This document shows, one piece after another, positions 21,440 through 34,024 of a stretch of DNA of 64,000 bases; the first letter of the stretch is position 1, and each line of letters starts with the position of its first letter. The notes beneath the pieces were generated by a model, which was not told the origin of the DNA, searched no databases, and saw only the letters and a list, made by a program, of their open reading frames with translations. Origin of the DNA: Metallyticus violacea (lineage: Eukaryota > Arthropoda > Insecta > Mantodea > Metallyticidae); NCBI GenBank assembly GCA_030762175.1, contig CM060830.1, positions 47,064,501 through 47,128,500 of the forward strand, given 5' to 3'. The position numbers and the translations under genes are program-made.

Positions 21440-24400
21440 TAAAATTATGACAACGATTTATAAGTTAAGTACATTGCCATAATTTTATGCGATTATTATA
21501 AGCTATATAAACAAACATTTTTTCTAACATCACCTGCAGGCCTGTTACTTCATTGAATACAATTAAATCTTTCATGTACTGTAATATATTGACAGGTTTG
21601 GAATTCCTACATTTCGATTATAACTAGAATATGGACCGCTTGAATATTTCGTGGGATTCGTTTCTGATTGAGCATGTCACGAAATTGACTGTTACTATAC
21701 GCTACCTCCTTCAAATAGCTCTACATAAATAAAGGGATGTAGTAATTAACTACAAATCCAGAACATTTATCGGTATTTTTTTAATAAATTAAGAGGTTAT
21801 CACTCATGTATACGCCATCGAAACCATATTAATAATTATTGCCGAATGAAAGCTTTGCAAATTATTTAATATTGACGCTAAAATTTTAGGTTATCGGGTT
21901 ATTGGCGGTTGGTTGGCGATTACCCTCTCTTGTGAATTAAAGACTGAGATAATTTTCAGATTGCACATTTGCACAGGTTACGAAAAAAAATCAAATTCCT
22001 CTGCATAATTCTGACGAAATGACCCTAAAAGTTCTAGGTTCACAACTTTTTCACTATTGGAAAATTCTTAAAAAACACTGAAAAGTGTTCAGCAGAATAA
22101 AAAATTAATGCTGAACTACTAACAAATCGAGTGTAATTCTTTGCTGTTGTTGTTATTATTTTATTATTATTATTTCACGTTGTATAAGGTATTCATAAAT
22201 AGTAAAATGCTGCAAAGAAAATGAATACAGAAAAAGTAACAAATCTAAGGGATATTTGTGTAGTGAAAATTCTCTTTGATAATTGGTTATTATAATTTTG
22301 TAGAACACCATTTACATCTGGTTGGAATATTCTTCTCTCCTTATCCCACTTGATAATGAAGTATTAGGTATCATATGGTAAAGTTGCTGTAAAGCACGGA
22401 AAACACAATACACATTTTTCTGAGATGTGTTATTTACGGTAATATAAAATTAATATACACACGCCTTCTCCTCAGCCTAATTTTTTTACATAAGAAATAT
22501 TATAAATTCAGAAACAGTTTATCTTTTAACTAAACACAAAACAAGGAAATTATGAAAACAAAAAATTAAAGTAACGCTTAATAAAGCTAGACCGCCGTTC
22601 AGAAACCGCATAAGCAAATTAAACCGAAAACCCGTGTAAAAAGATTTACTTAATTAACGCGAATTCTACCTTTTATAAATGAAATATATTGAGCTTTCAT
22701 GTTCATTTTGAAAAAATATATGTACATTATCATTACAGTTATGTTTTAATTTAATGGATGCACACCTATTTCATTTCACAACTGTTCCTGTTAGCTACGG
22801 TGATTGCAGCGACATCTGATGAATTCATAGAGAAGTACACCCAACGCGGAGCAACATCATACAAGTTGTCCCCTACTGTATATACTGTGACAACAATGAA
22901 CATGCAAACTTCTATAGACAAATAACTCTTTTTTTATTATTGTTTCATAACTAGAAGTGTTTTGACGTAAATTCATTTGAAACGTTTAGTATGAATCATT
23001 TAATCATTTCTAATGATGTATTGATAAATTTCAGAACATGAAAGATACATTATAACAATTAATATTTTCGGTCAAACAAGAAGTCAACTGCCAAAGTCAT
23101 ATTAGCAATTTTTTTTCTATATACAACATAGAATCACCGCATAAGTTTATAGCACTCTGTATATTGCATATAAGATCTTTTGATATAAATTAAATGACAC
23201 TTTTATTTTGTTTCTAATGCGACTGTATGATTTATGAATAAAAAAGTTAGAATTAAATACATTTTCTAGCCCATAACATTAGTCAACGTTTGTTAGATTT
23301 TAAACGGCTGAAAGAGATTTTTGCATCAAGCATTATTAAACTATATTTTCCTTGCTGCACCGAACTTTATATATAAATCTTGTCCGCAAAGTTTTACGTC
23401 TATGATACTACTGCTGGTGGCGCCCTTACTTCTACTGGTTCCTAAGACGTATATGCTGAAATTGTCATATCCGCTCGTTAAGGAACGTTGTATTGGGAAA
23501 AACAAAATTAAGTAAGGCCGCGCAATGCCTTCCTTCACATTTGACCCCCCCCCCCCACTTGTGCCAGTTTCGAGAGTGATTTTATTGACGAAGGTAAAAA
23601 ATTTGTACCAATTTCGTTTAGTAATTCATCTTAAAATCGTACGATCTCACTCATGATTTGTGCTTTTAGTAAACCAGTAAATCAACTGTGTACAGAATAC
23701 GGTAAATTGCAGTTCTGAAAATAGGCAATTGGTTAGGGAAGTTCTGAAAAAAATTCATATTAACATATACAAAATCGTGTTTCTCTATAGACAAATGCAG
23801 AATGATTTTGTTGAGTGAATGTGTACGATAGTAAAACCGGCTGGAAACAGGTTTAAAAAATGACACTCGTGAGGAAGAGGTGAAGCAAAGTTGCAGCTTC
23901 TGTGCCGCTGGCTGCAGTGCGCCTAGTAGCCGAGACCTAAATAATTCGTAAGAGGTCAAGACTTATAACTAACTTCCATAAAATATAATTTAAATATTGT
24001 GTGACAGATGCAGTTCTATTGTGTTAATTGCGAAAGTTACCTCACATCTAGCATTTTATGTTAAGAACGCAATCGTGATGGAATAAATTATAATTTAACA
24101 CTCTTCGTCAATTATATACATACTTACTTTACTCTATCCGTACTTTAATCACTGCTTCCAACGATTTATGAACCTACATTGGGCATGTTGATTATTATCA
24201 GAAGCTGACACAAACCTGTACATAAATATTTAACCTTGTGTTGCCAAGCCGGTTAACAGATTTATGCCATGTTAATTACAAGCACACTACGGTTGACAGC
24301 AGTGGTTTAACCATGTGCATAGGCTTCAAAATCAGCCACAATTCCCGCTTTGGTGATATCTAATTGTAAATTATGAATCTCGTTAGGACAGACATTTGAA

Positions 24401-25250
24401 TTATACACATTGGATAATTAAAATGTCTTTGAAGAAACCTTGTTGAAAGGTAAATTTGTTATGCTCTCTATCTGTATTGTAATTATCATTAACAGAGAAT
24501 ATCTTATTATTATCTTTCACTGTAAGAGTCCCCTGTATTTATGTATGTACGTAGTATTTGATTTAATTAATGTTTAGATGTCATTTCTCAAAATATGTCA
24601 ATCAAGTGCAAAATGTTCCATTTGACACTTTTCCCCTCGCCAGCATTAAATTGCTTTCACGAAGATCTTTCTCGATTTCGTTAAAAGGAAATAGTCGCCG
24701 AGTGCTAATTTAAGCTATAAGACGAATGTTGCAGCAATTGGAAAGAGCAGTTTTTACCCGCAGCCTTCACATAGAGCTTAAGGAATGGAGCATGATTTAG
24801 AGGCAAAAACAATGACTTGAGATGATTTTCATCTCCTCTTTTGCTGTCATGCAGTTTGTACAGGAGTGCAATATATAACATCTAGGTAAACTACGTCGCT
24901 TGTGTCGTGTTACTCCATTGATTCCGGTTTGGAAAGAGAGTTATAATAAAAACTGAAATATGGTATTAAGCCCTGTGACAATGAATGAACGCATTTTATT
25001 ACTATGAATGAATTTTATATCTCGTAGATCAACAAAACTTTTTAACAAATAAACGGAAAAAAACTTTTAAATATAATTAATACGACCAGTTCCTTCGGCA
25101 ATTCAAAGGCACTAACTCGAATTTATTCCAATTTGATTGGCTCAGTCCCCCTGTCCGGAATATTTAGGTGACCAGGCTCCAAACTCACCAAAGAACACAA
25201 TACAATAAAAAGGTATACATTCAATGCAATATTGAATTACATTTCATGCA
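21440..25250. other. Unassigned AT-rich DNA
   Basis: No gene is recognised. It contains an (ATT)n tract near 22150-22172 and a C12 run at 23545-23556. The open frames 23321-23515 and 23666-23959 lack any known motif. Confidence 0.4.
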
Positions 25251-25254
25251 ATAA

Positions 25255-25960
25255 TGAAGCTTCCTGCTTTTCCAATTAAACACATTCAGATAAATTTCTA
25301 TTCTTGAAAGTTATTTATTACTTTAAACATTATACACAAAGAAACAAACAAGTAAACACATTAAATTTTCCCACTTGCTCACTCTGACTTTATGCTGTTC
25401 CGGACCCCATTACAATTAGTCCCAGGTTGAGTATGTAATGGGGATCTATACTGACTCCTAAATAATATAATTGTAAGTATTGCTATTTCAATTTGTCTTG
25501 CCCACCTTCCTTGTCTCACCTTGCCTATGTACTTTCCAAGTTTCTTAATATTTTAATCTGATTTTAAATTTAAAATTCTTCGGTCACTTATTTGATTTGG
25601 TAAAGTTTCCCACTTTCTTAATAGGAACTGTTTATCCAAAACTTAGTTGCTTACATTCTAAAATACTATCTGATTCTTCACACATAAGATATATATCCTT
25701 AGTGTATCCATTCTTTACTCCGCTTATGTATATTACCCCTGTTCTAAACCATGCCAAACCTTCCCTTTCTGCCTTACAGATTAAAATATATATTTCTCTT
25801 CCCCACACATTTTTTAGTGAGCTATATACTTTCATAGACTTTTTTGCATTAAGATGTGCACATATTTCCTGTTTTTCAATATCCTTAATTCCTATTATTA
25901 ACTCTTTCCAAAATCTTTTTCCCAATCTGTCGCCCTCATATTGATCTAATGCCCACTTCT
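25255..25960 (-). mobile_element. LINE 3' end, family L1, copy 2
   Basis: This is the reverse-strand tail of the same non-LTR element as 7755-8780. Matching blocks include CACCTTGCCTATGTACTTTCC, the reverse-strand frame 25925-25632 with W-G-R-E-I-Y-I-L-I-C-K-A-E-R-E-G-L-A-W-F-R-T-G, a cysteine remnant (C-E-E, then I-L-E-C), and the 3' UTR. The first cysteine pair and the histidine are lost in this copy, so it is more decayed. It is 5'-truncated. Confidence 0.8.
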
Positions 25961-26394
25961 CTCTCTGATATTAGACTTCAGTACTTGAACTCTAAAATCT
26001 TGAGATAATAGGGCACATCAAGTTCTTTCTAAACTGCAGAAAGTGATCGGAACAACATCACACTGGCATTCGTCTTATGAAGTTTCCCGTGAATGATTCG
26101 AAAGACGGTTGTCTTGATGAGATTACTTTGAGTTTTAACTACCTGTTACTGTTTTTATCCTCAACGAGAGAGATTTTCTTCTATCATCACTTGCATAAGT
26201 TGACCAGCTTGATGGGTTATCTTACTAGGAAATCTGTTTGTAAGTTCACATAATGAAATACGAATTAGCTTACGCCAATCATAATAGAAATTACAGCTTA
26301 GATAAACTTATCAAGGAGAATATATATTTAGACATTATAGAGTGAAATTAGATTAAAAGTCTACAACTTAGATCAGACCTAACTCCTAATCGCC

Positions 26395-26600
26395 GAGATT
26401 CTGCACGCGGCACGTGCAGCGGCGTTTTCTCTTCCAGTCAGTTGCGAGCGGGATTTATAGAGAGTCTGGTAGTTGTATTGTGCAATCGAGAGTGCGCTTT
26501 CTTTAAATAGTGAAATAGTGTTGTGCTATCGTGAAATATTCATTGCGTTGGTGAATATTCATCTTCAAAGCTTACGTCAGACACAGAAAGTCTTGCGGCA
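26395..26600. other. Short GC-richer, promoter-like patch
   Basis: A local rise in G+C with CpGs contains a CACGTGC site, a TCAGTT initiator-like motif near 26438 and TATTCATTGCG/GAATATTCATC repeats. It lies upstream of the transposase fragment at 26790. It could be the 5' end of an element or a host promoter; nothing decides between them. Confidence 0.2.
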
Positions 26601-26789
26601 GAACGAGACAAGCATTTGGACGTAAATTTCCTGGCAGTCCGTCTCCGACATGAAAAACAATATTTAAGTTAGTGCAGATGGTTGATCAAACAGGTTCTGT
26701 GACTGAAGTAAAAAAACTCTAAGCCTTCATCAATCCATGACAGAACTGTGCTATTTATAGGGTCCCAGAATTATTGGTCATGGTTTATG

Positions 26790-27015
26790 GTCTCTTCTTT
26801 CCCCAGATCTTATGGTTTGTGATCTCTGGGAGACACTGAAAAATAGATTACATTCAACTAATCCTCACACACTTGAGAATCTTAAAAAATGCATTCAAAA
26901 CGAAGTTAGGAACATTGGTGATGGGGAACTGATGCGTGTCAGTAATAATTTCACAAGAAAATTTGAAATGTATGTCAGGGAAAATGTCCAATATTTCCAG
27001 CAGCTACTGTAAAGA
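26790..27015 (+). mobile_element. Transposase C-terminal fragment
   Basis: In frame from about 26795 this reads S-P-D-L-M-V-C-D-L-W-E-T-L-K-N-R, then T-N-P-H-T-L-E-N-L-K-K-C-I-Q-N-E-V-R-N-I. It ends at a stop (27010) after F-E-M-Y-V-R-E-N-V-Q-Y-F-Q. This is the last part of an insect Tc1/mariner-superfamily transposase (the S-P-D-L-x-x-C-D motif holds the third acidic residue). The preceding catalytic core is not recognisable. The piece is open from 26812 to its stop, unusual for this window. Confidence 0.65.
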
Positions 27016-27120
27016 GGGTGAGTGCAAAAGTTGTAATGCATTGTGTTGTATGTTTTAAAACGAATAAGCCCACGAGCGCCTGAGTTTTGCAAAGCCGGAT
27101 CTTATCACCGACCGGCTGAA

Positions 27121-27870
27121 CGAGGGTAAATAAACACAACTGATGTCATTAGTGATTTATTGTAAGAATCTTACACATATATATTTGTAACATTCAAAGT
27201 ACTCCTCTTCTCTGTCTATCCACCTCCGCATACGGATCTTCTACTGTTCATAGCAATGCTGCAGGTCATTAACTGTCAACTCGTTCAGTATCTTCGACGG
27301 TTTTGCTTTTTCATGGACTGAAAATGAATTCTCTTCAAGGCATTTTTCACTTAGGGGAAGAGAAGGAAGTCACTTGGGGACAGATCTGGCGAGTATGTGG
27401 GAAGTTCAAGAACTGGGACGTGTTTATCAACACATCAAAAATGTTCTCACAGCAATGGCATTGTGAGCTAGTTATTTGTTCTGAAGAAGAACCCAAGTGT
27501 TGTTTGCTACTTCCTCTTTCATTCTCTCAGTCTTCTCAAGGCCTCAATGTAACATCCTGATACTCAATCTTCAATCTGCATGTACAATGTCAGTAATTTT
27601 CTGAACGTTTTCGTTCGGAGTTTGATGTGATCGGGCGACCTGGGTGATCATCATCTGACACCTGCTTCCGACCCCCACTGAACCCGTTTGTGACACTCAA
27701 AAACTGTATACGTGACACAGAAAACCCCCCATAAAACTCCTTCATTAACTAAAGCATTTTGTGGGGGATTTCACAAATGTGAAAGTTCAAATTTATACAC
27801 AGCTCTAACTTTAAACTGGGCATGATTTCCGGCAACCAAATGGGACAGCGTTCTCTTAAAATGTGTTCAA
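27121..27870 (-). mobile_element. Mariner relic, internally deleted
   Basis: On the reverse strand the N-terminal part reads F-S-G-G-R-K-Q-V-S-D-D-D-H-P-G-R-P-I-T-S (about 27690-27635), after a decayed helix-turn-helix. A W-V-L-L-Q-N-K-x-L-A-H-N-A-like remnant then stands where H-D-N-A-P-A-H is normal. The C-terminus has E-L-T-V-N-D-L-Q-H-C-Y-E-Q and R-M-R-R-W-I-D-R-E-E-E-Y-F-E (about 27280-27180). The stretch between the first two, including the first catalytic aspartate, is missing. The left end CGAGGGTAAATAAAC at 27121 resembles the mariner end at 53717. Confidence 0.6.
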
Positions 27871-28789
27871 AAGCAGACTCAAAGATAGCGACACAAAAAA
27901 CCATCTGCGCTGTGTTCCTGTAGCTTCAAGGTCAACAACTTTTACTCTCAATTCCTCATCGCACTACAGCAGACTAAGGCAGAAGGGCACTCCGTTTATT
28001 AATAACCACATCTCTCATATGTGTATGAACTTTCTCACTGCACTAGCCATACTGTGAAGCAGTAAAACCTGCTGTCATTTTGTTTCCAGAAACTCATGAA
28101 AAAACTTAATTAATTTTGAGATGATACTAAACTTATTGTTTAACACAACATAACGCAAATTAAGAGGAAGCATTGCTGAAATTATGGTCAAAATTTTTTC
28201 ATGTGTTTTATACATTTTCCAAATGTAAATGTGTGTGTTCTATACCCAAGTTTTACTAGTGAATGTTTAATGTCATGCCTCGTGACTATTAAACCGTTTA
28301 GACATTTTTAGCTCTTCAAGCACTAGAACTAAGTGTTTTTGTGAAACTACTGGTACTGATCCCAAAACACCAATTTTGGCAAAAACAGGAACCTCTGCTT
28401 TTCTTTTAAACTCAAAGGAAGTTTTTGTGTTTCATAGATGTGTCAGGAGCAAAATTAAAAATACCTATGAAATGATGACAGATGTGATTCCAACACTGAT
28501 GAAATATTCATTTGTGAAATTCAATGTGAGATATAAGGTAGTGGCTTGTTGAAGGGTAAAAAGATACTGGTCCAAAGTTTCATAATTCAGGAAGAAAAAT
28601 TGTTGAGGACTTGGCACTGCCTTGAAGAAAACCCAAATGGACAAATTGGAAAACTTAGGGGGAAAAATTAAAATTTTAACTAAAAATTCATCATGTACAG
28701 CTTGACAGTAGAAAAGTAGTAGAAAAAGGAGTGAATATGTTCCGGTGGCACCATTACAATAAAATTTCAACAGTTTAAGGGTCCCAAGG

Positions 28790-29215
28790 ACCGTATATAC
28801 TTTTATTATACACTAGGTCTGTTTGATTCAACTACATTTATTAGATTAGATATTTCATAATAAAATATAAAACAAAGATATGTAGAGATATTTAACAATA
28901 AAAGGAATAACTGTATTGACGTCACACACGGCTGGATTCATTCAGTGTTTCTCCCACCCCCTGCTTTGTTATCAGCCTTTTCGATTGGAGCTTCCACTTT
29001 CATAAAGCATTTACCTATTCCCTCCTCCTTTTCCTTGTCTGCTAGCATGACAATCTCTCTTGTTCGATCCGGTCAAGACTCGTGGTTCTTCCCATTTTCC
29101 CATATCTTTACATTCAGTAAGTACCTATATGTCCTTCTTTGCAGATGGAGCAAATTCAAGCCATTTTTTTCCATGGCCTTAATCATCCACAAGCCTCTGG
29201 AGTGAGTTTTGCCCA
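28790..29215 (-). mobile_element. LINE 3' end, family L2, copy 2
   Basis: This is the reverse-strand counterpart of 2040-2515. The coding tail has the C-S-I-C knuckle half and the shared TTGTCATGCT, GGTAAATGCTTTATGAAAGTG and GAAAAGGC blocks. The 3' UTR runs GAATCCAGC to AATATCTAAT and GTGTATAATAAAAGT. Several in-frame stops break it. It abuts a family A SINE at 29237. Confidence 0.75.
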
Positions 29216-29236
29216 TTTTGTTGATTGTTGATTTTG

Positions 29237-29509
29237 TTTATTTATGGACGCTCTTTAACATCTCAGATCTTGAGCTTCCCATTCAATCAAGGGCGTGAAA
29301 CAGCCGATCAATTTTGCTCAGTGGTCTCTTTTTACAGGCTTGAGGCTCGTTTACGTGCCGTAAATATACGATACCGGACCCAGGACTTTACTATGAAGCC
29401 ATGCTTAGAATTTTTACGCCCGAAAAAAATCCATCGACCTTGGCCTTAATTGAACCCACGATCTTGGGTCTACGAGGCAAGTATGGCTACCGCTAGACTA
29501 CCAGGATCA
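29237..29509 (-). mobile_element. tRNA-derived SINE, family A, copy 5
   Basis: This is the reverse-strand copy. The tail TTTATGGACGCTCTTTAAC is at 29240 and the tRNA-like head ends at ACTACCAGGATC near 29509. The frame 29225-29449 is SINE read antisense. Confidence 0.9.
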
Positions 29510-29519
29510 ACTTAACATT

Positions 29520-30690
29520 TTTGACCTATTGCTCCATTCCTCATATAGATTTTAACTCCAAATGTTTTACCAGCGAAATAAACTTACTGGATTGTGCAAT
29601 TGTCTGCGGCCTATCCATATCCCAAAGCGATTCTTTATCTTTCTCCATACACTCCTTCTATTCCCGTTCCTTATCATTTCCATTCCTTTCATAATTTAAA
29701 TTACAAGTAAATAAGAGCATCTGGTATATGATTCAGCATGTATTATAACTTTCAATATTTTGTCGCATATTTTAAGTATATGTATTATTTTATGCCATGT
29801 TTCCAAACATTAAGCTTGAACTCTTATCTAAAAGAGCATTATAAGTAGCTTTGTAGGGAAATTTAACACAATTATTTTGTTAAAGAAAATCTTTTTTAAA
29901 ACTACATTCACATTATGTAAATTATTATTTTCTTTCAGATTATCAAAGTACGGCGTTACATTTATTATCTACTGGTTTTACAATATTCAGTTCAGTTAGG
30001 CTGGGGGAAGATGTGAAACTCGATATGTAATGCCTGGTTGGTGGTCTATTTCCAACTAAATATTTTCTAGTGTTCCCGCAAATTGCTACATAGGAAGGGG
30101 AACTCCCAATCTCGAATCAGATTAAACACAAGACTTGCTTCTGTAAATTTATGACAACCAACGCCACCAAGTGACTGGTAAAGGAACCTACTGAAACGAT
30201 GTAAACAATACGTTTGTCACAGTATTATGAATATCATTTTTCTTTTAATAGTGCCGCTAAAAATACTAGTTCTAAGCACTTTTAAAATTGTAATACAAAA
30301 AATAAAACTTTATTGCTTAAATAACTGTGTCATTAAATAAAATAGCAACTACACGTTTTATAATCAGTTTTAAATTAAATATTATAGTTCCAGCACGTTA
30401 TTCTGTGGGGAGAAATTTGTATTTAACAAAAATTTAGAAAATTATAACTCGGAAGATTTTTGTGTTCTGCAAATACTTCGCCTTAATGCAAGTTAACACA
30501 GTTACTAAAACTCTGTGCTGCATAACTTTGTCTGAAAATAGATGGTTGTGTACTAGATTTAGTGGAGATTATCCGGCTACAACAAATTAGAAAACATTAA
30601 AATCAGTTTAGCAACTGAATATTATCATTTTTTATTTCCGCTGTCAAGCAGTTGAAACACATTAAAGAGTCTAGTAAATTGATTAAATAA
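29520..30690. other. Unassigned AT-rich DNA
   Basis: No gene or recognised repeat; long AT-rich runs throughout. Confidence 0.4.
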
Positions 30691-30710
30691 ATGTTTATTT
30701 TTGCTACAGA

Positions 30711-30928
30711 AAGTGCACCACGAAATAGCCGAGCTCTCTTCTCATTCAAGCCCGCTGCAGAGAAAGTTGGTTCCAAACGTCGCCATTAATATGAAGAAGG
30801 AAACTTGGGCTGCTAATGAGAAAGCCCGGCTAGTACAGAAGAAACTTTATAGCTTCGCCCCGTTTTCCAACTGCGCCGCGAATACGTCGCCGTTTAAGGA
30901 TCCTCATACGCGTGTAATGAGGCACTAA
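30711..30928 (+). other. Possible exon or retrocopy, 72 codons
   Basis: A pyrimidine-rich tract ending TTTTTGCTACAG at 30710 looks like a splice acceptor. It is followed by 72 open codons (K-V-H-H-E-I-A-E-L-S to T-R-V-M-R-H) and a TAA at 30926-30928. The segment to about 31130 is GC-richer than its flanks and ends in an A17 run at 31138-31154. No known domain is seen. It could be a 3'-terminal exon, or a polyadenylated retrocopy with the A run as its tail. No matching flanking duplication was found. Confidence 0.25.
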
Positions 30929-31477
30929 AACCGCTGTGAGGTCTCTTTACTGCCCCCATTATCCCACATGGGCCCACTGAGGTACAACGTTCCCCTCAGA
31001 GCTTGTTGCGAGAGCTTCTCAGAAACTATAAATAGTACAGTAATCGTTATGGATTTCAACACGGCGCCATAAACGCTGCTTGGAGGCTATTCTATTTCTT
31101 CCTCAGGACAAACACCTGGGGAAGAAACTCGAGGGAGAAAAAAAAAAAAAAAAAACAATAGTGGTTAGAAAAGATTGCGCTTTCATGCACCACACAGCTT
31201 CCTGGAAAACATAACGTAAACGCTTAAACCTGGGTTTAAAAGCTCCCATCATTTACTTAGCCAGAATCTGATGACCTTATTGCAGTCCGTGATACTTTCA
31301 GATGCTCTGATGGGAGAATAAGCCGATTCTAAATATAAAGTGCGGTTATGGCCGTTAATTTTATCTGACGCTCAATGCTATTGTTTTCTGCAATAACGAT
31401 TGAACTTAAGATTATTTCTAGCGTTTTAATTTCCACATAGCGTCGCAGGGAATTCAACCTGAGGGCTCAGTTTATCG

Positions 31478-31690
31478 ACCGGGTTGGCTCAGACGGTAGG
31501 CTTGAGACATTCTTCACGAATTTCCAGCCCCAATTCCTGCATCCATGTTTTCCATTGTTTTATTCAGTCGAATTTTATATCTCTGTCGGCTTACATTTCA
31601 TTAACCATCTTGATTGCAACCTTATGTGTGTGTCTGGATTTTTTCTGTGTTTGTGATGTCTTCGAGAAGGACTTGAAATTGAACTGACCA
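31478..31690 (+). mobile_element. tRNA-like SINE, family C relic
   Basis: GGGTTGGCTCAGACGGTAGG at 31480-31499 resembles a tRNA A box. The B box is degraded (TTTCCAGCCCC). The downstream body is T-rich. No acceptor stem closes, so it is not a tRNA gene. Confidence 0.45.
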
Positions 31691-32324
31691 TTCGTTCTAA
31701 GAGTTCTTCTTGAGTTGCGTGCTCTACGATCATCCAAGGATAATTTATCAGAAGACGGTAAACAGTAAAAGAAATAGAAGAAGGATTTCCTAATTCTTTA
31801 GCTTCAACTGTTATACAAGAAATGGGACGGACGTCAGAATGCCCTTGGCTAAATATAAGAGCCTATTTACATCAAAATTTAGATATTATGGAATGTAAAC
31901 CAGTAGCTCTAAGTACAGCGGCAAAGGCCAGGCCATTTAATATTTTTTATGACTAAATACACTCAGTACCGCTTATCAGATGTTTAAACAGCTAAAAGCC
32001 ATTTACTTCTTTTTTAAGGTATGTGACTAAGAAGAAAGGATTTTCACCTTGTTCCGTTGTCCCAAAATGGTGTATTAATATGGCTGCTATTTCCCATGAT
32101 GTTATTGTACTTTTGTGAAATTTAATCAGTTTTTGTCCATGCTGTAGATAAATAAAATATTAATGTAATTTAATGTCAAGTCCATTAACTTGCTATTGCA
32201 TTATTTGGTGCTGAATAGTGCTATGTTTAAAAATTTACGAGCATTTTTTATTTTCACTTTGACTGCATTGGTCTTCCCGCAACGTCTGTAAATTGTGGAC
32301 TGAATACTGTAGGTGTAAGTCTGT

Positions 32325-32450
32325 AGGGATGAATGAAATGAAAGGAATAAGTGATGTCTAATGATCAGACATCTTGACCTCCCCAGGACTCGAACCCAGG
32401 ACCTCACCTCCGAATAAGTAGTCGCAAACTACGGGAGCGGTCAGTATAAG
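32325..32450 (-). mobile_element. tRNA-like SINE, family G relic
   Basis: On the reverse strand GGTCCTGGGTTCGAGTCCTGG (about 32403-32383) is a good B box with T-stem. The A-box half near 32440 is weak. A GATGTCTGATCATTAGACATC hairpin follows. Confidence 0.5.
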
Positions 32451-33035
32451 GGACTTGTAGATTGGATAGGGAGTACTGTAGGACTCCAGATACAGCGGTA
32501 TTTAATAAGAAAGAGGATGGTTAATTAAATATGTAATGGATGCAGGGAAAGATTTTGGAAAAAAGGAAATTGGATTTGAAAGCTTTTGGTTGTAATCTCA
32601 GAGGTAAATAATTCCTTTCTCTCCGACGGTGGTTATCGCTGTCTTACAGTTTTGCCACGGCTTTTGAGACTCTGCTGCTGGATATTGTTATAGGGGAAGG
32701 AGTCCTGGATATTAATAATATTTTCCGTTATAAAAGATGAAACACAATTTATTATTCATACACTATGTACATAAAATGTACTGCACTCAACTAATAAAGC
32801 TCATCCACTTAATTCTCTTCCAAAACTAACTACCTCTTTCCACTAATTGAACGGAACTGAGAAAGTCCTTCCACTGAATTGCCTTGCTGAATACTCTTGC
32901 AAAACTGACTGCGGGCGTCAAAATTTCAAGACTAAATAAACATGTTCTACGTGACTTTTTACATGCAGAATCAACTCAAGTGGTTGGCTTCTTCCCTTAA
33001 AGAGGTTATCGGCCTATCTTTTCATCCCTGCAGGG

Positions 33036-33070
33036 TAGGCACCATATGTTAAGGTGCCTAGGCACCCTGC
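33036..33070. repeat. Hairpin with 14-bp perfect palindrome
   Basis: GGTGCCTAGGCACC at 33053-33066 equals its reverse complement. The upstream GGCACC at 33038-33043 can also pair with GGTGCC, giving alternative stems. Confidence 0.6.
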
Positions 33071-33451
33071 TTAAGAAAATTTTCCAGAAAACATCGTTTT
33101 GCTTTCATCTTTACAAATATTGTTATAACAGGCTGCAGAAATCCCCAAGTCAGATTTTATGGCTGGGGTAGCTTCCCGCAACATGGCAAGATAATAACAT
33201 TTTACAAACAATAACGCAATGCTTATACAGGAAATAAAATGACCTTACAGTCATGGCCATAATGAAAAAGTTACATAAAATTACTTGTTGTAATTACTCT
33301 AATTAAATATAGGGGTGGCAGCTTATAAATACTGTCTCACAAGTAAAAAGCTGTGTATAAACATATGGGCATTTTCGCTTAAATTATTAGTCACATTACT
33401 ATACTGATCAATAAGATACAGTATTTTTGTCCCTTAAAAATGTGTATTTTT

Positions 33452-33708
33452 TAATAATGTTCAACGTCCGTTTTTACTATTGAGGCACCATAAACGATAG
33501 ACATTGACCAAATATGAGATGAAATGATAAATTAGGATTTTTTTTTTTAAAGAAGGAAGCTTTCCAGACCTAAGTTTAGGGTACCTCCGCGACATTTGCC
33601 ATTTAGCAGGGAAAACCCTGAAAATATCTCTCGGATATATAAATACCCTCGTTCTGGTGGGGATCGAAAACCCAGACACGAGTCAGTACCTGGAACTGAC
33701 CAACGGTG
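33452..33708 (-). mobile_element. tRNA-derived SINE, family B, copy 3
   Basis: This is a decayed copy. The tail is near TTCAACGTCCGTTTTTAC, the GGTACCTC and CATTTGCCATTTA blocks are present, and the B box is now GGGGATCGAAAACCC. It contains a T10 run at 33538-33547. Confidence 0.7.
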
Positions 33709-34024
33709 ACTGTTAAACTGATACTGTGTTGTAGCATGTAGTCAAAGACCTGTCACTATATCCGCATTGTTGTGGAAACATGACCTACAAGTTTAGCAGT
33801 AACGTATGGGCTGGAATTATTTGCATTAAATGGAACACGAACAAGTGCCTTTTTCATGGTTTATTAATTGGAAGAACTGTCACTAAACTTAATACACCGA
33901 AAGTAGTTCTTGCACAATGGGGGACCACCTCATATTTCTTGTGCTATAAGGGTGGTTCTAGGTTAACGGTACCCAAATGAACAGATAGATCCTGGGAGAC
34001 CGACACCCTGACCTGCTGCAAATA

